37,488 nucleotides of DNA from Nitrosopumilus sp. D6 (GTDB lineage Archaea > Thermoproteota > Nitrososphaeria > Nitrososphaerales > Nitrosopumilaceae), in NCBI GenBank assembly GCA_003724325.1, contig RHFD01000023.1, forward strand, positions 1 through 37,488, written 5' to 3'. Position 1 is the first letter of the stretch. The number at the start of each line of letters is the position of its first letter. The notes beneath the pieces are model-generated. The model ran no database searches. It had not been told where the DNA came from and saw only the letters and a list, made by a program, of their open reading frames with translations. Shown here piece after piece: positions 17,797 through 26,848 of this stretch. The position numbers and the translations under genes are program-made.

Positions 17797-19173
17797 CTAG
17801 CTAATCTGCATCAGACAGTATGCAAACGAGGGCGTAAATGACGGGTACATTATATTTGATGCATCATCTACATGCTTTAGTCCTATCGAGTGGCCTATTT
17901 CATGCGTCATGACATGCTTTACACTCGAAATGTCATACAGCTGAAATGCCCCGTCACAATTATAGTCTCCAAGCGCCACCTCTACTGCACCCTTGCCTAT
18001 GTGGGCATGCCCTAGTACCCCCTCGCCAATGTCGCGCACCACCCACGTAATCCACACGTTTGCCTCGTATTTTTTCTCCGTGACTATAAACTCAAATCTG
18101 GCCTCCCTGTCTCTAATGTTGAATCTTTGCTCCTCCCAGTATGCAAGGGATTCCTCTAGTGTGCTTTTGTGGTCAAGTGGCAGCCCGCTTGGCTGCTCGT
18201 TTACGTACACTGTATAGTATATCACCATGACCTCGTCGATTATAGAAAACACGGGATCTGGAAACCCGGTGGCAGCCTTTGCAACCTCTTCTTCAAAGTT
18301 CCATTTTTTATAGTCGCGCAGAAACTTTTTGATGACATCCTCGCTGGGATTTGGATATTCAATGTACCGCTTTTCCTTGTCTACTGCCCTTGTAACCTCT
18401 CTCACGTACTTTTTGAAGAGATCCGTCTCGCGCTTTACGTCCTCTGATGTCTTTGTGACCACATATTGAATGTTTTCAGTATTTATCAAGTGGTGGATTA
18501 GGGGTACAAGCTCTGCATCCCCTGCCCCTTTTGCCCACACGGCTGCCCCATCCCGTACAGATTCCAGAGTCCCGGGATCATCTAGCGCAGATACCTGCAC
18601 TACACCTTGCACCAGCAGATACTCTAGGGCCGACCCAAACTCTGAATCATTTATCGCTCCGTCAAGCCATGCTGATGCAGTACCTCTTGCCCAGTCCGGG
18701 ATAGTAGCAGAGTACACCTTGCTGTCTGTAGGTTTTGGAGTGGGGATGTATGGATATTTTGTGATTACCTTTTCTGCAAACTCTTTATAGTTTCTGACAG
18801 TGGTGCTGTTGGGGTCTAGCTCGTATGCCTTTTCAAAGTATGAGAGCGCCTCTTGATACTCTCCCAAATTGCCAAATCCCAGCCCCATTCCAGTCAGAGC
18901 CGTGACATCATCTGGCCTGTACTGGAGTATCGTAAAGAACTGCTCTAGTGAGTCAGGATGCCTGCCAACATTACTGTATGCAATGCCCTTTTTTTCCAGC
19001 GCATCAAAATTATTGGGAATCTCCTCTAGTATCTGGTCATAGAGACTAATGGCCTCGGGATACTCGCCTTTTTTAAAATGCATGCCTGCCTCTGCAAACC
19101 ATTCCTCTGGTGTTTGCGCAAACGCGGGAGTCGTGCACGTCAGGACAAGCGCCATGATAAGGACATACCTCAT
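17797..19173 (-). CDS. secreted TPR-containing metzincin-type metalloprotease
   Basis: Signal peptide (MRYVLIMALVLTCTTPAFAQ), TPR repeats, IPxW-type module, HEIGHSIGLKH zinc-binding motif (HExxHxxGxxH) followed by NIMYP Met-turn. Confidence 0.85.
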   Translation of the reverse strand: MRYVLIMALVLTCTTPAFAQTPEEWFAEAGMHFKKGEYPEAISLYDQILEEIPNNFDALEKKGIAYSNVGRHPDSLEQFFTILQYRPDDVTALTGMGLGFGNLGEYQEALSYFEKAYELDPNSTTVRNYKEFAEKVITKYPYIPTPKPTDSKVYSATIPDWARGTASAWLDGAINDSEFGSALEYLLVQGVVQVSALDDPGTLESVRDGAAVWAKGAGDAELVPLIHHLINTENIQYVVTKTSEDVKRETDLFKKYVREVTRAVDKEKRYIEYPNPSEDVIKKFLRDYKKWNFEEEVAKAATGFPDPVFSIIDEVMVIYYTVYVNEQPSGLPLDHKSTLEESLAYWEEQRFNIRDREARFEFIVTEKKYEANVWITWVVRDIGEGVLGHAHIGKGAVEVALGDYNCDGAFQLYDISSVKHVMTHEIGHSIGLKHVDDASNIMYPSFTPSFAYCLMQIS

Positions 19174-19384
19174 GGCATGTATGGGTATTCTTCCATATTT
19201 TACATTATGCCCAATTCCAAAAGTTTGGAATGAAAATACGCTATATTTGGGGCTGGCGCAGTGCTGCTAGGCAGACCAAAACCAATGCAGAAAATCTCCA
19301 GACCTGGATGCCTGCAAGGCCTATACTGTCCCGTCATGTTTGCCTTGAAAATCTTTAATTCATGCCCTCACTTTTATCCATATA

Positions 19385-19702
19385 ATGACTAGAATCGGGA
19401 CGGGAGACAAACTCTATACGCTACGCCAAGAGATTCAAAGACTCCACGGCGACCTTGGGAAACTAGGCAAACCAGAAGACATGCCAGAACTCATCACATC
19501 TGCAAACATGCTCCGGGCAAACGAGCATCTCTCAGAGACTGGCAGCAAACAGACCGAACTGCTAGATGCCTATTCCAGATACTGCGAGACACTTGAGGAG
19601 ATGCTGCTGGCAGTATTTGAGATTCAAAACGATCTCAAGGATATCCTAAAAGAGCAGTCAAAACTAATCCGCAAAAAACGCCCAAAAAAGCATCCTAGAT
19701 GA
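19385..19702 (+). CDS. small coiled-coil hypothetical protein
   Basis: 105 aa, predicted helical, Lys-rich C-terminus; no family recognised. Confidence 0.6.
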   Translation: MTRIGTGDKLYTLRQEIQRLHGDLGKLGKPEDMPELITSANMLRANEHLSETGSKQTELLDAYSRYCETLEEMLLAVFEIQNDLKDILKEQSKLIRKKRPKKHPR

Positions 19703-20660
19703 GATCGCCTGCAGCCACTCTCGTACCTCCAACTACAAGGGCCCCGTCCCCGTCAATTCTTGATGCGATCCCAGATACGATGCCGCTTTGAGTATCCACT
19801 CTTACCTTGCTGCCTATGGTAGATGATCTCTTGCTCCACTCTGATACAATGTGATCCGTATTGTTGTCGTGCAGCTCATCGTAGATTTGCTCCAATTCTC
19901 TCAAAAATGCCTGCACCAACACTACTGGTTTAGAGTCCGAGTCAAGTGATGCGGCGCCATAAAATCCCGGGACTCCTTCAAGCTTCTCTTCTATAATACT
20001 TGCATCAACGTTATAGTTTATCCCTGCCCCCACAATCATCGAGCCAATGCGGTTTGATTCAAGTGATGCATCAACTAGGATTCCTGCCACTTTTTTTCCG
20101 TTTATGGTAACGTCATTTGGCCACCGCAGCTCGGGATGTACTCCAAGCGCCTTTTCTACTGCGACAGACAATGCAAGTGACACTGCAACGGGAAACAGGG
20201 TCATCACAGAGACATCAAACTTTGGATACAGCACTACAGAGAGCCATATCCCGCCGCGCATAGATACCCATCTCTTGGCAGAGCGCCCGCGCCCGCCTGT
20301 CTGCTCTGCTGCTATGATTACTGCGCCATCCATGTCAGGTGCTGCAAGCTTGCGCGCCTCATCCTGGGTAGATTCTGCTATATCCATATAGTATGCCTTT
20401 TGTCCGACAAATCTGGTCTGCAGTCCCGCAGTCACCTCCCACGGGTATGGCCTGTCAGTATTGCCTGCAAGGCGGTATCCGAGTTTTTGACTAGACTCTA
20501 CAGTATATCCTAATTCTTGAATCTTTTTGATATGCTTCCAGACTGCTACTCTACTCATCCTCATGACATCGCTGAGATCCTGACCTGAAAGATACTCTGT
20601 ACTGTGGCTTTGCAAAAATCGCAGCACCCTGAGCAGGCCTGACTCCTCTGAACTATACAT
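19695..20660 (-). CDS. birA: biotin--protein ligase / biotin operon repressor-like, with N-terminal HTH
   Basis: N-terminal HTH (LSGQDLSDVMRMSRVAVWKHIKKIQELGYTV), GRGRSAKRW catalytic loop, LRWPNDV. Confidence 0.92.
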   Translation of the reverse strand: MYSSEESGLLRVLRFLQSHSTEYLSGQDLSDVMRMSRVAVWKHIKKIQELGYTVESSQKLGYRLAGNTDRPYPWEVTAGLQTRFVGQKAYYMDIAESTQDEARKLAAPDMDGAVIIAAEQTGGRGRSAKRWVSMRGGIWLSVVLYPKFDVSVMTLFPVAVSLALSVAVEKALGVHPELRWPNDVTINGKKVAGILVDASLESNRIGSMIVGAGINYNVDASIIEEKLEGVPGFYGAASLDSDSKPVVLVQAFLRELEQIYDELHDNNTDHIVSEWSKRSSTIGSKVRVDTQSGIVSGIASRIDGDGALVVGGTRVAAGDLI

Positions 20661-20662
20661 GA

Positions 20663-21133
20663 CTAGAACCCAATATCAAAGTCAAAGTCCCCTGCACCGG
20701 GATCTGCATCAGACATATCTGGGAGAAAGTCTGCCGCTGTCGCCCCGATCAAACCAAACATCAAACCAAACATGGCCATATCCATGACTCCAAAGAACAT
20801 CATCATGGGAATAGACGACTTGTTCTCATCCATTACTTGTTTTAGACCCTCCTTGTTGCCAGTCTTGTATATGGCAGCCATCTTGCCCCACCCATCCTTT
20901 AATCCTACCATGCAGGTATCTACCTCTTTTTTTCCGGCATCAGTAGGCACTATCTCTATCTTTGTCCCAAGCCACCCCTTTCTCTCCTCTACCCTGATGA
21001 GCCCGGAATCTTCTAGGCGGCGCAGTATCGAGTCCAGCTCTTTTGGATTAATCCCTACAGTCCTCTGAATCTTTCCAAACTTGCTTATTCCGTGATTTAT
21101 CGCCCCTAATACCATCATGTCATGCGAGTCCAT
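20663..21133 (-). CDS. winged-helix-like protein with hydrophobic C-terminus
   Basis: HTH-like LDSILRRLEDSGLIRVEERKGW, Met/Gly-rich hydrophobic segment MMFFGVMDMAMFGLMFGLIGA. Confidence 0.6.
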   Translation of the reverse strand: MDSHDMMVLGAINHGISKFGKIQRTVGINPKELDSILRRLEDSGLIRVEERKGWLGTKIEIVPTDAGKKEVDTCMVGLKDGWGKMAAIYKTGNKEGLKQVMDENKSSIPMMMFFGVMDMAMFGLMFGLIGATAADFLPDMSDADPGAGDFDFDIGF

Positions 21134-21199
21134 AATGTGTGGTATTTGTAGTGGTTAAAAAATCTTTGATATGGTTATATTTCATGTATCTGTGAGTAT

Positions 21200-21595
21200 A
21201 TGGTGGACGATCAAAAGATCCGGAAAATTCTGGCACTACACAAGATAGCAGTAGTGGGCATGTCGCGTGACCCCTCAAAGGCGGCGCACTATGTCCCCAA
21301 GTATCTGCAAGAAAACGGCTATGAGATAGTGCCGGTAAATCCCGCAGCAGAAAAGATTCTAGGACTCAAATGTTATGACTCTATACTGTCTGTGAATGCT
21401 GATATAGTCGAGATATTCAGGCCATCAGAACTAGTGCTATCTTTTGTACAAGATGCGATAAAAATCAGACCAAAGGTGATATGGCTACAAGAGGGAATAC
21501 ACAGCAAACAGGCAGAAAATCTCGCAAGAGAAAATAAAATAGACATGGTATATGACAGATGCATGATGGCAGAGCACAAGAGGCTGTGCGCATGA
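21200..21595 (+). CDS. CoA-binding domain protein (YccU-like)
   Basis: IAVVGMSRDPSKAAHYVPKYLQENGYEIVPVNPAAEKILGLKCY Rossmann motif. Confidence 0.85.
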   Translation: MVDDQKIRKILALHKIAVVGMSRDPSKAAHYVPKYLQENGYEIVPVNPAAEKILGLKCYDSILSVNADIVEIFRPSELVLSFVQDAIKIRPKVIWLQEGIHSKQAENLARENKIDMVYDRCMMAEHKRLCA

Positions 21596-21930
21596 GCTTT
21601 GATGAGTTTTGCGGCGAGATTGAAAACCTTGCCAAAAAGTACGGCAGAGACATGCCGGTAAAAGTAGAGCAGAATCCCCGGCGCGAGATTGCAAAGGTGT
21701 ACGGACCACACATTACTCCAGTTGAGATGGCAAAAGACGGCCTTGATGGCATCTCGGAGCTTGCCTCTGATGTGGCAGAGCACCATCCCCACTGGGGGAT
21801 TATCTCTGGCTGCTCTAGCATACTAGATACACTACTAGAGCGGTGGGACGACTCGCTGACTGGTGAGGATCTCTCGCAGATACGCTGGGATCTTGAGAGG
21901 ATTAGCAGGGCGCTCGAATCTCAGAAATGA
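21592..21930 (+). CDS. conserved hypothetical protein
   Basis: ATG at 21592 overlaps the upstream stop (ATGA); MSFDEFCGEIENLAKKYGRDMPVKVEQNPR... Confidence 0.65.
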   Translation: MSFDEFCGEIENLAKKYGRDMPVKVEQNPRREIAKVYGPHITPVEMAKDGLDGISELASDVAEHHPHWGIISGCSSILDTLLERWDDSLTGEDLSQIRWDLERISRALESQK

Positions 21931-21958
21931 TATGTGTACCATAGCTGTATAATTAGTA

Positions 21959-23131
21959 GTGTGTATAGTGGTATGTGTGCAAAACTCGCAGGAGATCCGG
22001 CGCGCAATACTAGCAAAGTGGCACGAATCACTATCTCAGTACGGCAATCTCTTCTCTGCTGATTCCATAAGCGGCTCTACTCCGCCGTCAGTCTTTGTGG
22101 GCTCTTTTAACTATCCAAAGGTGTTTGCAGGCCCAATGGTGCCGCCCATCCACGGGGATACGAGTTTATTTGATAGCCCGGAGATGTGGAAGGGTAAGAC
22201 ACTCGAAGAGATTGTAAACTTTAGGCTCAATCTGGTACGCGGGACACGGGCAGTCCCTGTAAATCAGACAGACGGGAGATACATTGAGTCTCTTCAAGAG
22301 GTGGCAATGTCATCCCGGCCTGCAGATTCAGAGCTGACCTTTGAGAGAGCACCATCTAAAATAATATCACTTGACGGGTATAGCGCCCCATCAGGCCCTG
22401 CAGCACCTGTAAAGACTGTTAAATTCTCTGACACGCCATCCCTCAGAGCAGTTGAAAAGGCGTTTTATGATCGTGACATGTCTGCACAGGATGCAGTGAT
22501 GAGCTTGTATAATTCCGGAGTAGACATGTCTAGAATACAGAGATGCTTTAGCATTGGAATGCTGGGGCAAAAAAGAAGACTCGTTCCTACGCGCTGGAGC
22601 ATTACTGCTACTGATGATATAGTATCAAAGTCTTTGGTGTGTGAGATACTTGATTATTCTGTGATTGACTCGTGTCAAGTGTTTTCATATTCACACTTGG
22701 GAAATGTCTTTTGTATAGTACTGTTTCCACACAGATGGGTCTATGAGATGATAGAGGCGTGGTACTCTGGTGGGATACTTGGGTTTGGCTCTGACTCTGA
22801 GGATGCCCGTGGAATAGACCACAAACCTGCAATTGCAGGCGCGTACCATGCTGCAAGGCTGGCAGTCGCAGAATATCTTGCAAGGATAAAACTGCAGGCA
22901 GGAGTGATAATACTCCGGGAGATACGGCCAGAGTATGCCATCCCAGTAGGTGTGTGGCAGATACGTGAAGGAATTAGAGAGGCAATGCGACAAAAGCCAG
23001 TTATACCTGATAATTTTGAGGATGCGCTAAATATGGCATCTAGTAAAACTAGCATTAGTAAATCAGAATGGCTATCACATGGGCGAATTCTAAAAATGTT
23101 GAGGCAAAAGAGCATCTCTGACTTTTTTTAA
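21959..23131 (+). CDS. NreA-like archaeal DNA repair protein with C-terminal PIP box
   Basis: Nre-like N-terminal SPPSVFVGSFNYPKVFAGPMVPP-type motif (here TPPSVFVGSFNYPKVFAGPMVPP) and C-terminal QKSISDFF PCNA-interacting motif. Confidence 0.82.
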   Translation: MCIVVCVQNSQEIRRAILAKWHESLSQYGNLFSADSISGSTPPSVFVGSFNYPKVFAGPMVPPIHGDTSLFDSPEMWKGKTLEEIVNFRLNLVRGTRAVPVNQTDGRYIESLQEVAMSSRPADSELTFERAPSKIISLDGYSAPSGPAAPVKTVKFSDTPSLRAVEKAFYDRDMSAQDAVMSLYNSGVDMSRIQRCFSIGMLGQKRRLVPTRWSITATDDIVSKSLVCEILDYSVIDSCQVFSYSHLGNVFCIVLFPHRWVYEMIEAWYSGGILGFGSDSEDARGIDHKPAIAGAYHAARLAVAEYLARIKLQAGVIILREIRPEYAIPVGVWQIREGIREAMRQKPVIPDNFEDALNMASSKTSISKSEWLSHGRILKMLRQKSISDFF

Positions 23132-23176
23132 TCTGATATGAAAAGATTTTTCAAACCCGTTTTTTTACTATACTGT

Positions 23177-23689
23177 ATGGGAAAGAGACTCCAGATACTA
23201 GTAATTGGTAATAACACCCGTGGATGTACCTCTAAACATGAGGATCTTGCATATCAGACTGGCGCAGAGATAGCAAGATCCGGCTCTGTCCTAGTGACTG
23301 GCGGTCTTGGAGGGGTGATGAGTGCCGCCTCGCACGGGGCGCATGATGCAGGCGGCCTTGTGGTGGGCATAATCCCCCAGGATGATGCCTCACATGCAAA
23401 CGAGTTTTGCGATATAGTGATTCCCACCGGCATGGGCCTGACTAGAGACTTTCTCAACGCTCTCAGTTCAGATGGTGTGATTATAATAGGCGGCGGCTCT
23501 GGCACGCTTTCAGAGGCATGCGCAGCCTATATGAGCAAAAAGCCAATGGTCGCTTTACGTCACATCAAGAGTATTGTAGACCCCTACATTGACCAATACC
23601 TTGATCATCGCAAACTCGTAAAAATAATTGGAGTAGACACACCAAAAGAGGCAGTCCAAATAATTTTAAATCTGACATCATCTCATTGA
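23177..23689 (+). CDS. LOG/TIGR00725-like Rossmann nucleotide-binding protein
   Basis: VTGGLGGVMSAASHGAHDAGGLVVGIIP and GGGSGTLSEACAAY motifs; ORF open from 23138, ATG 23177 preferred. Confidence 0.82.
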   Translation: MGKRLQILVIGNNTRGCTSKHEDLAYQTGAEIARSGSVLVTGGLGGVMSAASHGAHDAGGLVVGIIPQDDASHANEFCDIVIPTGMGLTRDFLNALSSDGVIIIGGGSGTLSEACAAYMSKKPMVALRHIKSIVDPYIDQYLDHRKLVKIIGVDTPKEAVQIILNLTSSH

Positions 23690-24817
23690 TAGTAATAGCG
23701 GATCAGGCCTGTAAAACTCTCCATGCTTTGCCGCAAGTTTTTCCAACTCTGATACTATTGTATTAATCCCCACGTCTTTTGCAGTCTCAAAGAGTGGTTT
23801 TTTGAGGCCCAGTCCCAGCCGGGCTGCCTTTTCAATCTCTTCAATGTCACTTGCCTTGTTTGTGACAAGCCAGGCGGCGTTGTTTGTAATGTTTGCCACT
23901 AGCTGTATGGGATCACACCTTGATGCAATCTCTTCAGAGAGGGCCACTCGCTCGTATTTATCATCAGAGTACGTATAGTATCCTTTACCTGACTTTTGTC
24001 CCAGCTTTTTCCCCTCAAACATCTCACCTACTATATGGTGCGGATTGATTACCTTTTTGTCGCGCTGGTACATCTCTACTGTGGCCTTGTGAATAACATC
24101 CATTCCGGTAAAGTCTGCCAGCTCAAATATTCCCATGGGAAATCCCATCTTGAACTTTACTGCAGAGTCCACCTCTTCCAAAGTGGCACCTGTCCTGTCC
24201 CGGAGATAGCATGCCTCGTGCACCATTGGAATAAAGAGTCTGTTTATGATGAATCCCGGAACGTCTCTTCTGCATATTACTGCCTGTTTACCTATAGTTT
24301 CTACAAATTTTACAGTCATGTCAGTAATCTCTGTTGCCGTCTTTTCCCCGGGTATTATCTCTACTAGCTTCATTAATTGGGGCGGGTTGAAAAAGTGGAT
24401 TCCAATAAACTTTTCAGGCCTAGACATGGTGCCTGCAATCTCTGTGATCGGAAGCGTACTTGTATTTGATGCAAAGACAGTCCTCTCATCTGCAACAGAG
24501 TCAAGCTCTGCATAGACTTTTTTCTTTAGCTCCATTATCTCTGGCACCACCTCTATTACCATGTCTGCCCCCACCACTGCATCCTTTAAATCCACGACGG
24601 GCCTTATCTTCTCTAATATTGTCCTTGATTCCTGGGGTGAAATCTTTTCTTTAGAGACCATCTTTTCTAGACTCCACTGAATCTTTTCCATGGCGCGATC
24701 CAAGTATTCCTGTTTAATGTCCCGGAGTGTCACATTGTACCCTGCCATTGCAGAGACCTGGGCTATCCCGTGGCCCATCACACCAGAGCCAAGCACTGCA
24801 ATGTCTCTAATTTCCAC
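23678..24817 (-). CDS. 3-hydroxyacyl-CoA (3-hydroxybutyryl-CoA) dehydrogenase
   Basis: VLGSGVMGHGIAQVSAMAGYNVTLRD, FASNTSTLPITEIA, GIHFFNPPQLMKLVEI motifs. Confidence 0.92.
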   Translation of the reverse strand: MEIRDIAVLGSGVMGHGIAQVSAMAGYNVTLRDIKQEYLDRAMEKIQWSLEKMVSKEKISPQESRTILEKIRPVVDLKDAVVGADMVIEVVPEIMELKKKVYAELDSVADERTVFASNTSTLPITEIAGTMSRPEKFIGIHFFNPPQLMKLVEIIPGEKTATEITDMTVKFVETIGKQAVICRRDVPGFIINRLFIPMVHEACYLRDRTGATLEEVDSAVKFKMGFPMGIFELADFTGMDVIHKATVEMYQRDKKVINPHHIVGEMFEGKKLGQKSGKGYYTYSDDKYERVALSEEIASRCDPIQLVANITNNAAWLVTNKASDIEEIEKAARLGLGLKKPLFETAKDVGINTIVSELEKLAAKHGEFYRPDPLLLSMR

Positions 24818-24867
24818 ACGACTATCTCCCCGTATCCTTTATAATGTATTTCTAACCCGATAATATC

Positions 24868-25032
24868 GTGGGCCTCTTTAAGCGTAGCAAAGACTCTACA
24901 GGTACAAAGTGCGATACATGCGGGACTGAACTGCATGACCCAGAGCGCCTAAAAAGACACATGAAAAAGGCGCACGGCAATGTACCTGCCAAAAAACTCG
25001 ATCCCGGCGCAGGCGATGGCGGAACATGGTAG
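24868..25032 (+). CDS. 54-aa C2H2 zinc-finger protein
   Basis: GTG start: MGLFKRSKDSTGTKCDTCGTELHDPERLKRHMKKAHGNVPAKKLDPGAGDGGTW; C-x2-C-x12-H-x4-H; absent from the ORF track (too short); stop overlaps the next ATG. Confidence 0.75.
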   Translation: MGLFKRSKDSTGTKCDTCGTELHDPERLKRHMKKAHGNVPAKKLDPGAGDGGTW

Positions 25033-25307
25033 ATTTTGACTCTGGCAAAAAGAACTTGCTGATATTTGTTGGCGCCTTTGTGGTGGTGGGAATAATAATG
25101 TCAACTGTGGTCTTTCCATTCTGGAACCTCATACGCGAGGACGTCTACGAGGAGACAGTAATACTGTCCAATGATGCAGGAACATGCTATGTGGAGACAT
25201 TTGATGAGATTCCAAAGACCATACGCGACTGCACCAACCTGCCAGGGGATACTGTAACGATAAAGTTTGGCCGCGGCCTGGCGTGGGCGACAGTAACAAA
25301 TCCGTAA
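25026..25307 (+). CDS. small single-pass membrane protein
   Basis: 93 aa, one hydrophobic segment LLIFVGAFVVVGIIMSTVVFPFW. Confidence 0.65.
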   Translation: MVDFDSGKKNLLIFVGAFVVVGIIMSTVVFPFWNLIREDVYEETVILSNDAGTCYVETFDEIPKTIRDCTNLPGDTVTIKFGRGLAWATVTNP

Positions 25308-25344
25308 TGAAATGATTTTAATATTTCACCATACATACAATACC

Positions 25345-25764
25345 GTGGACTGTGTGTTCTGTAAGATTGTATCAGGTGAAATCCCGGCAAGAATCCTCAA
25401 AGAGACTATACACTCTGTCTCGTTTCTAGATGCGTTCCCGCTTGCAAGGGGTCATGTGCTTGTAATTCCAAAAAGCCATCATGTGAGAATTCAAGAACTA
25501 GATACAAAAGAGAATGCAGATTTATTTGGGCTGGTCCGCACAATGATCTCAGGCGTGGACTCTATTAGTGGCTCTACGCTTCTAGCAGTGCATAATGGTT
25601 CTGGAGCAGGTCAAGAAGTGCCGCATGTTCATGTCCACCTTGTTCCAAGAAGCAAAGATGATCATGCGGGCCCGATACACTCCATGTTTGATGGTGCAGT
25701 GAATCTGTCAGAATCAGAGATTGATAATGTGTGCAAGCTAGTAGGGGAACAGTCTCTCCCTTGA
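25345..25764 (+). CDS. HIT-family hydrolase
   Basis: DCVFCKIVSGEIPAR start motif and VPHVHVHLVPR histidine triad; GTG 25345 preferred. Confidence 0.92.
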   Translation: MDCVFCKIVSGEIPARILKETIHSVSFLDAFPLARGHVLVIPKSHHVRIQELDTKENADLFGLVRTMISGVDSISGSTLLAVHNGSGAGQEVPHVHVHLVPRSKDDHAGPIHSMFDGAVNLSESEIDNVCKLVGEQSLP

Positions 25765-26373
25765 GGTGAGATCATCTACACTGATGGCCTTTGTAGGGCA
25801 CGTCCTTGCGGCATTGATTATCTTGTTTACACCTGCCCCTTTTTGATTAATCACAGATGACTTTGGATTCGACTTGCTCTCCTTGTCAATGCTAAACACG
25901 CCTGGGGCCATGATCTCGCAGCTGCAGCATCCAATGCACAGACTCTCATCCACATTTACAAACAGATTCGGCTGCTTTGGAGGCTCTTTTGCCTTTTCAT
26001 ACTCGCCGTTTCTCCCGTCTGGTCTCACACGTGCATTATAGTCCTCCCAGAACTTTTTCTCATACTCTTTCCAGAATTCCGGATTGTTTTGCTCTAGGTC
26101 GTGGGTATATTTTGACCAGTCCTGCTCTGGAATATCTTTTGGGGCTCCCCACTGGGGCTTGCGCGTATCTGGCTCTTTGCGTGCGGGATTTTTTGCGCGT
26201 CTGTTCTTGAGGTGGTTGTAGGCCTCTGTTATTTTTTTGAATTCGTTGTCTTTTTGATCTCTTTTCCTGTCCGGATGCAGCTCTAGGGCAAGCCGCCGGT
26301 ATGCCGTCTTTATCTCTTCTTGTGACGAGCCATCTGCAATGTTTAGCGCCTTGAGGGCCTGTGAGGTGTTCAC
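25738..26373 (-). CDS. DnaJ-ferredoxin fusion protein
   Basis: N-terminal J domain with HPD (LHPDRKRD) and C-terminal 4Fe-4S ferredoxin (CIGCCSCEIMAPGVF...AARTCPTKAI). Confidence 0.92.
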   Translation of the reverse strand: MNTSQALKALNIADGSSQEEIKTAYRRLALELHPDRKRDQKDNEFKKITEAYNHLKNRRAKNPARKEPDTRKPQWGAPKDIPEQDWSKYTHDLEQNNPEFWKEYEKKFWEDYNARVRPDGRNGEYEKAKEPPKQPNLFVNVDESLCIGCCSCEIMAPGVFSIDKESKSNPKSSVINQKGAGVNKIINAARTCPTKAISVDDLTSRERLFPY

Positions 26374-26437
26374 AATATATGATATGTCCTAGCATGTTAA
26401 AAAGAATTTGTATAAATCCGGCCGTCTCTTGTGCCTA

Positions 26438-26848
26438 CTATATAATGCCTGTAGTCGTACTCTTAAAGTCTGACTCGTACCACGTGGTTTTATACTGTTT
26501 GCTGCGTCCCAGTATGTTTATCGCAATATGTGAAAATGTCTCCGGACCAGTCGATCCGTGCGTGTGGAGCATGCCTGCCGGAATGTATACGACATCCCCG
26601 TCATTTATCGTAATTCTCTGCGTTTTTTTTATCGCAAAGTTGGCCCTTGCACGTGTTCCAATTAGTATCTGATCGCCGTCGTGTTTGTGCAGCTTTGTGC
26701 GCGACCTGCGCTCAAAGTGGACGTGATACATGTCCTGTCTTTTTGATTTGATTTTTTTTGAGAGCACCTTCATCCAAGTTTTACCCGTAAACCAGTCCGG
26801 ATTTACGCTGCGTTGCTGGCTCTTGCCGTAAATACTCGTCTTTTCCAT
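26438..26848 (-). CDS. cupin-domain protein
   Basis: RTKLHKHDGDQILIGTRARANFAI...DGDVVYIPAGMLHTHGS cupin motifs. Confidence 0.82.
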   Translation of the reverse strand: MEKTSIYGKSQQRSVNPDWFTGKTWMKVLSKKIKSKRQDMYHVHFERRSRTKLHKHDGDQILIGTRARANFAIKKTQRITINDGDVVYIPAGMLHTHGSTGPETFSHIAINILGRSKQYKTTWYESDFKSTTTGII

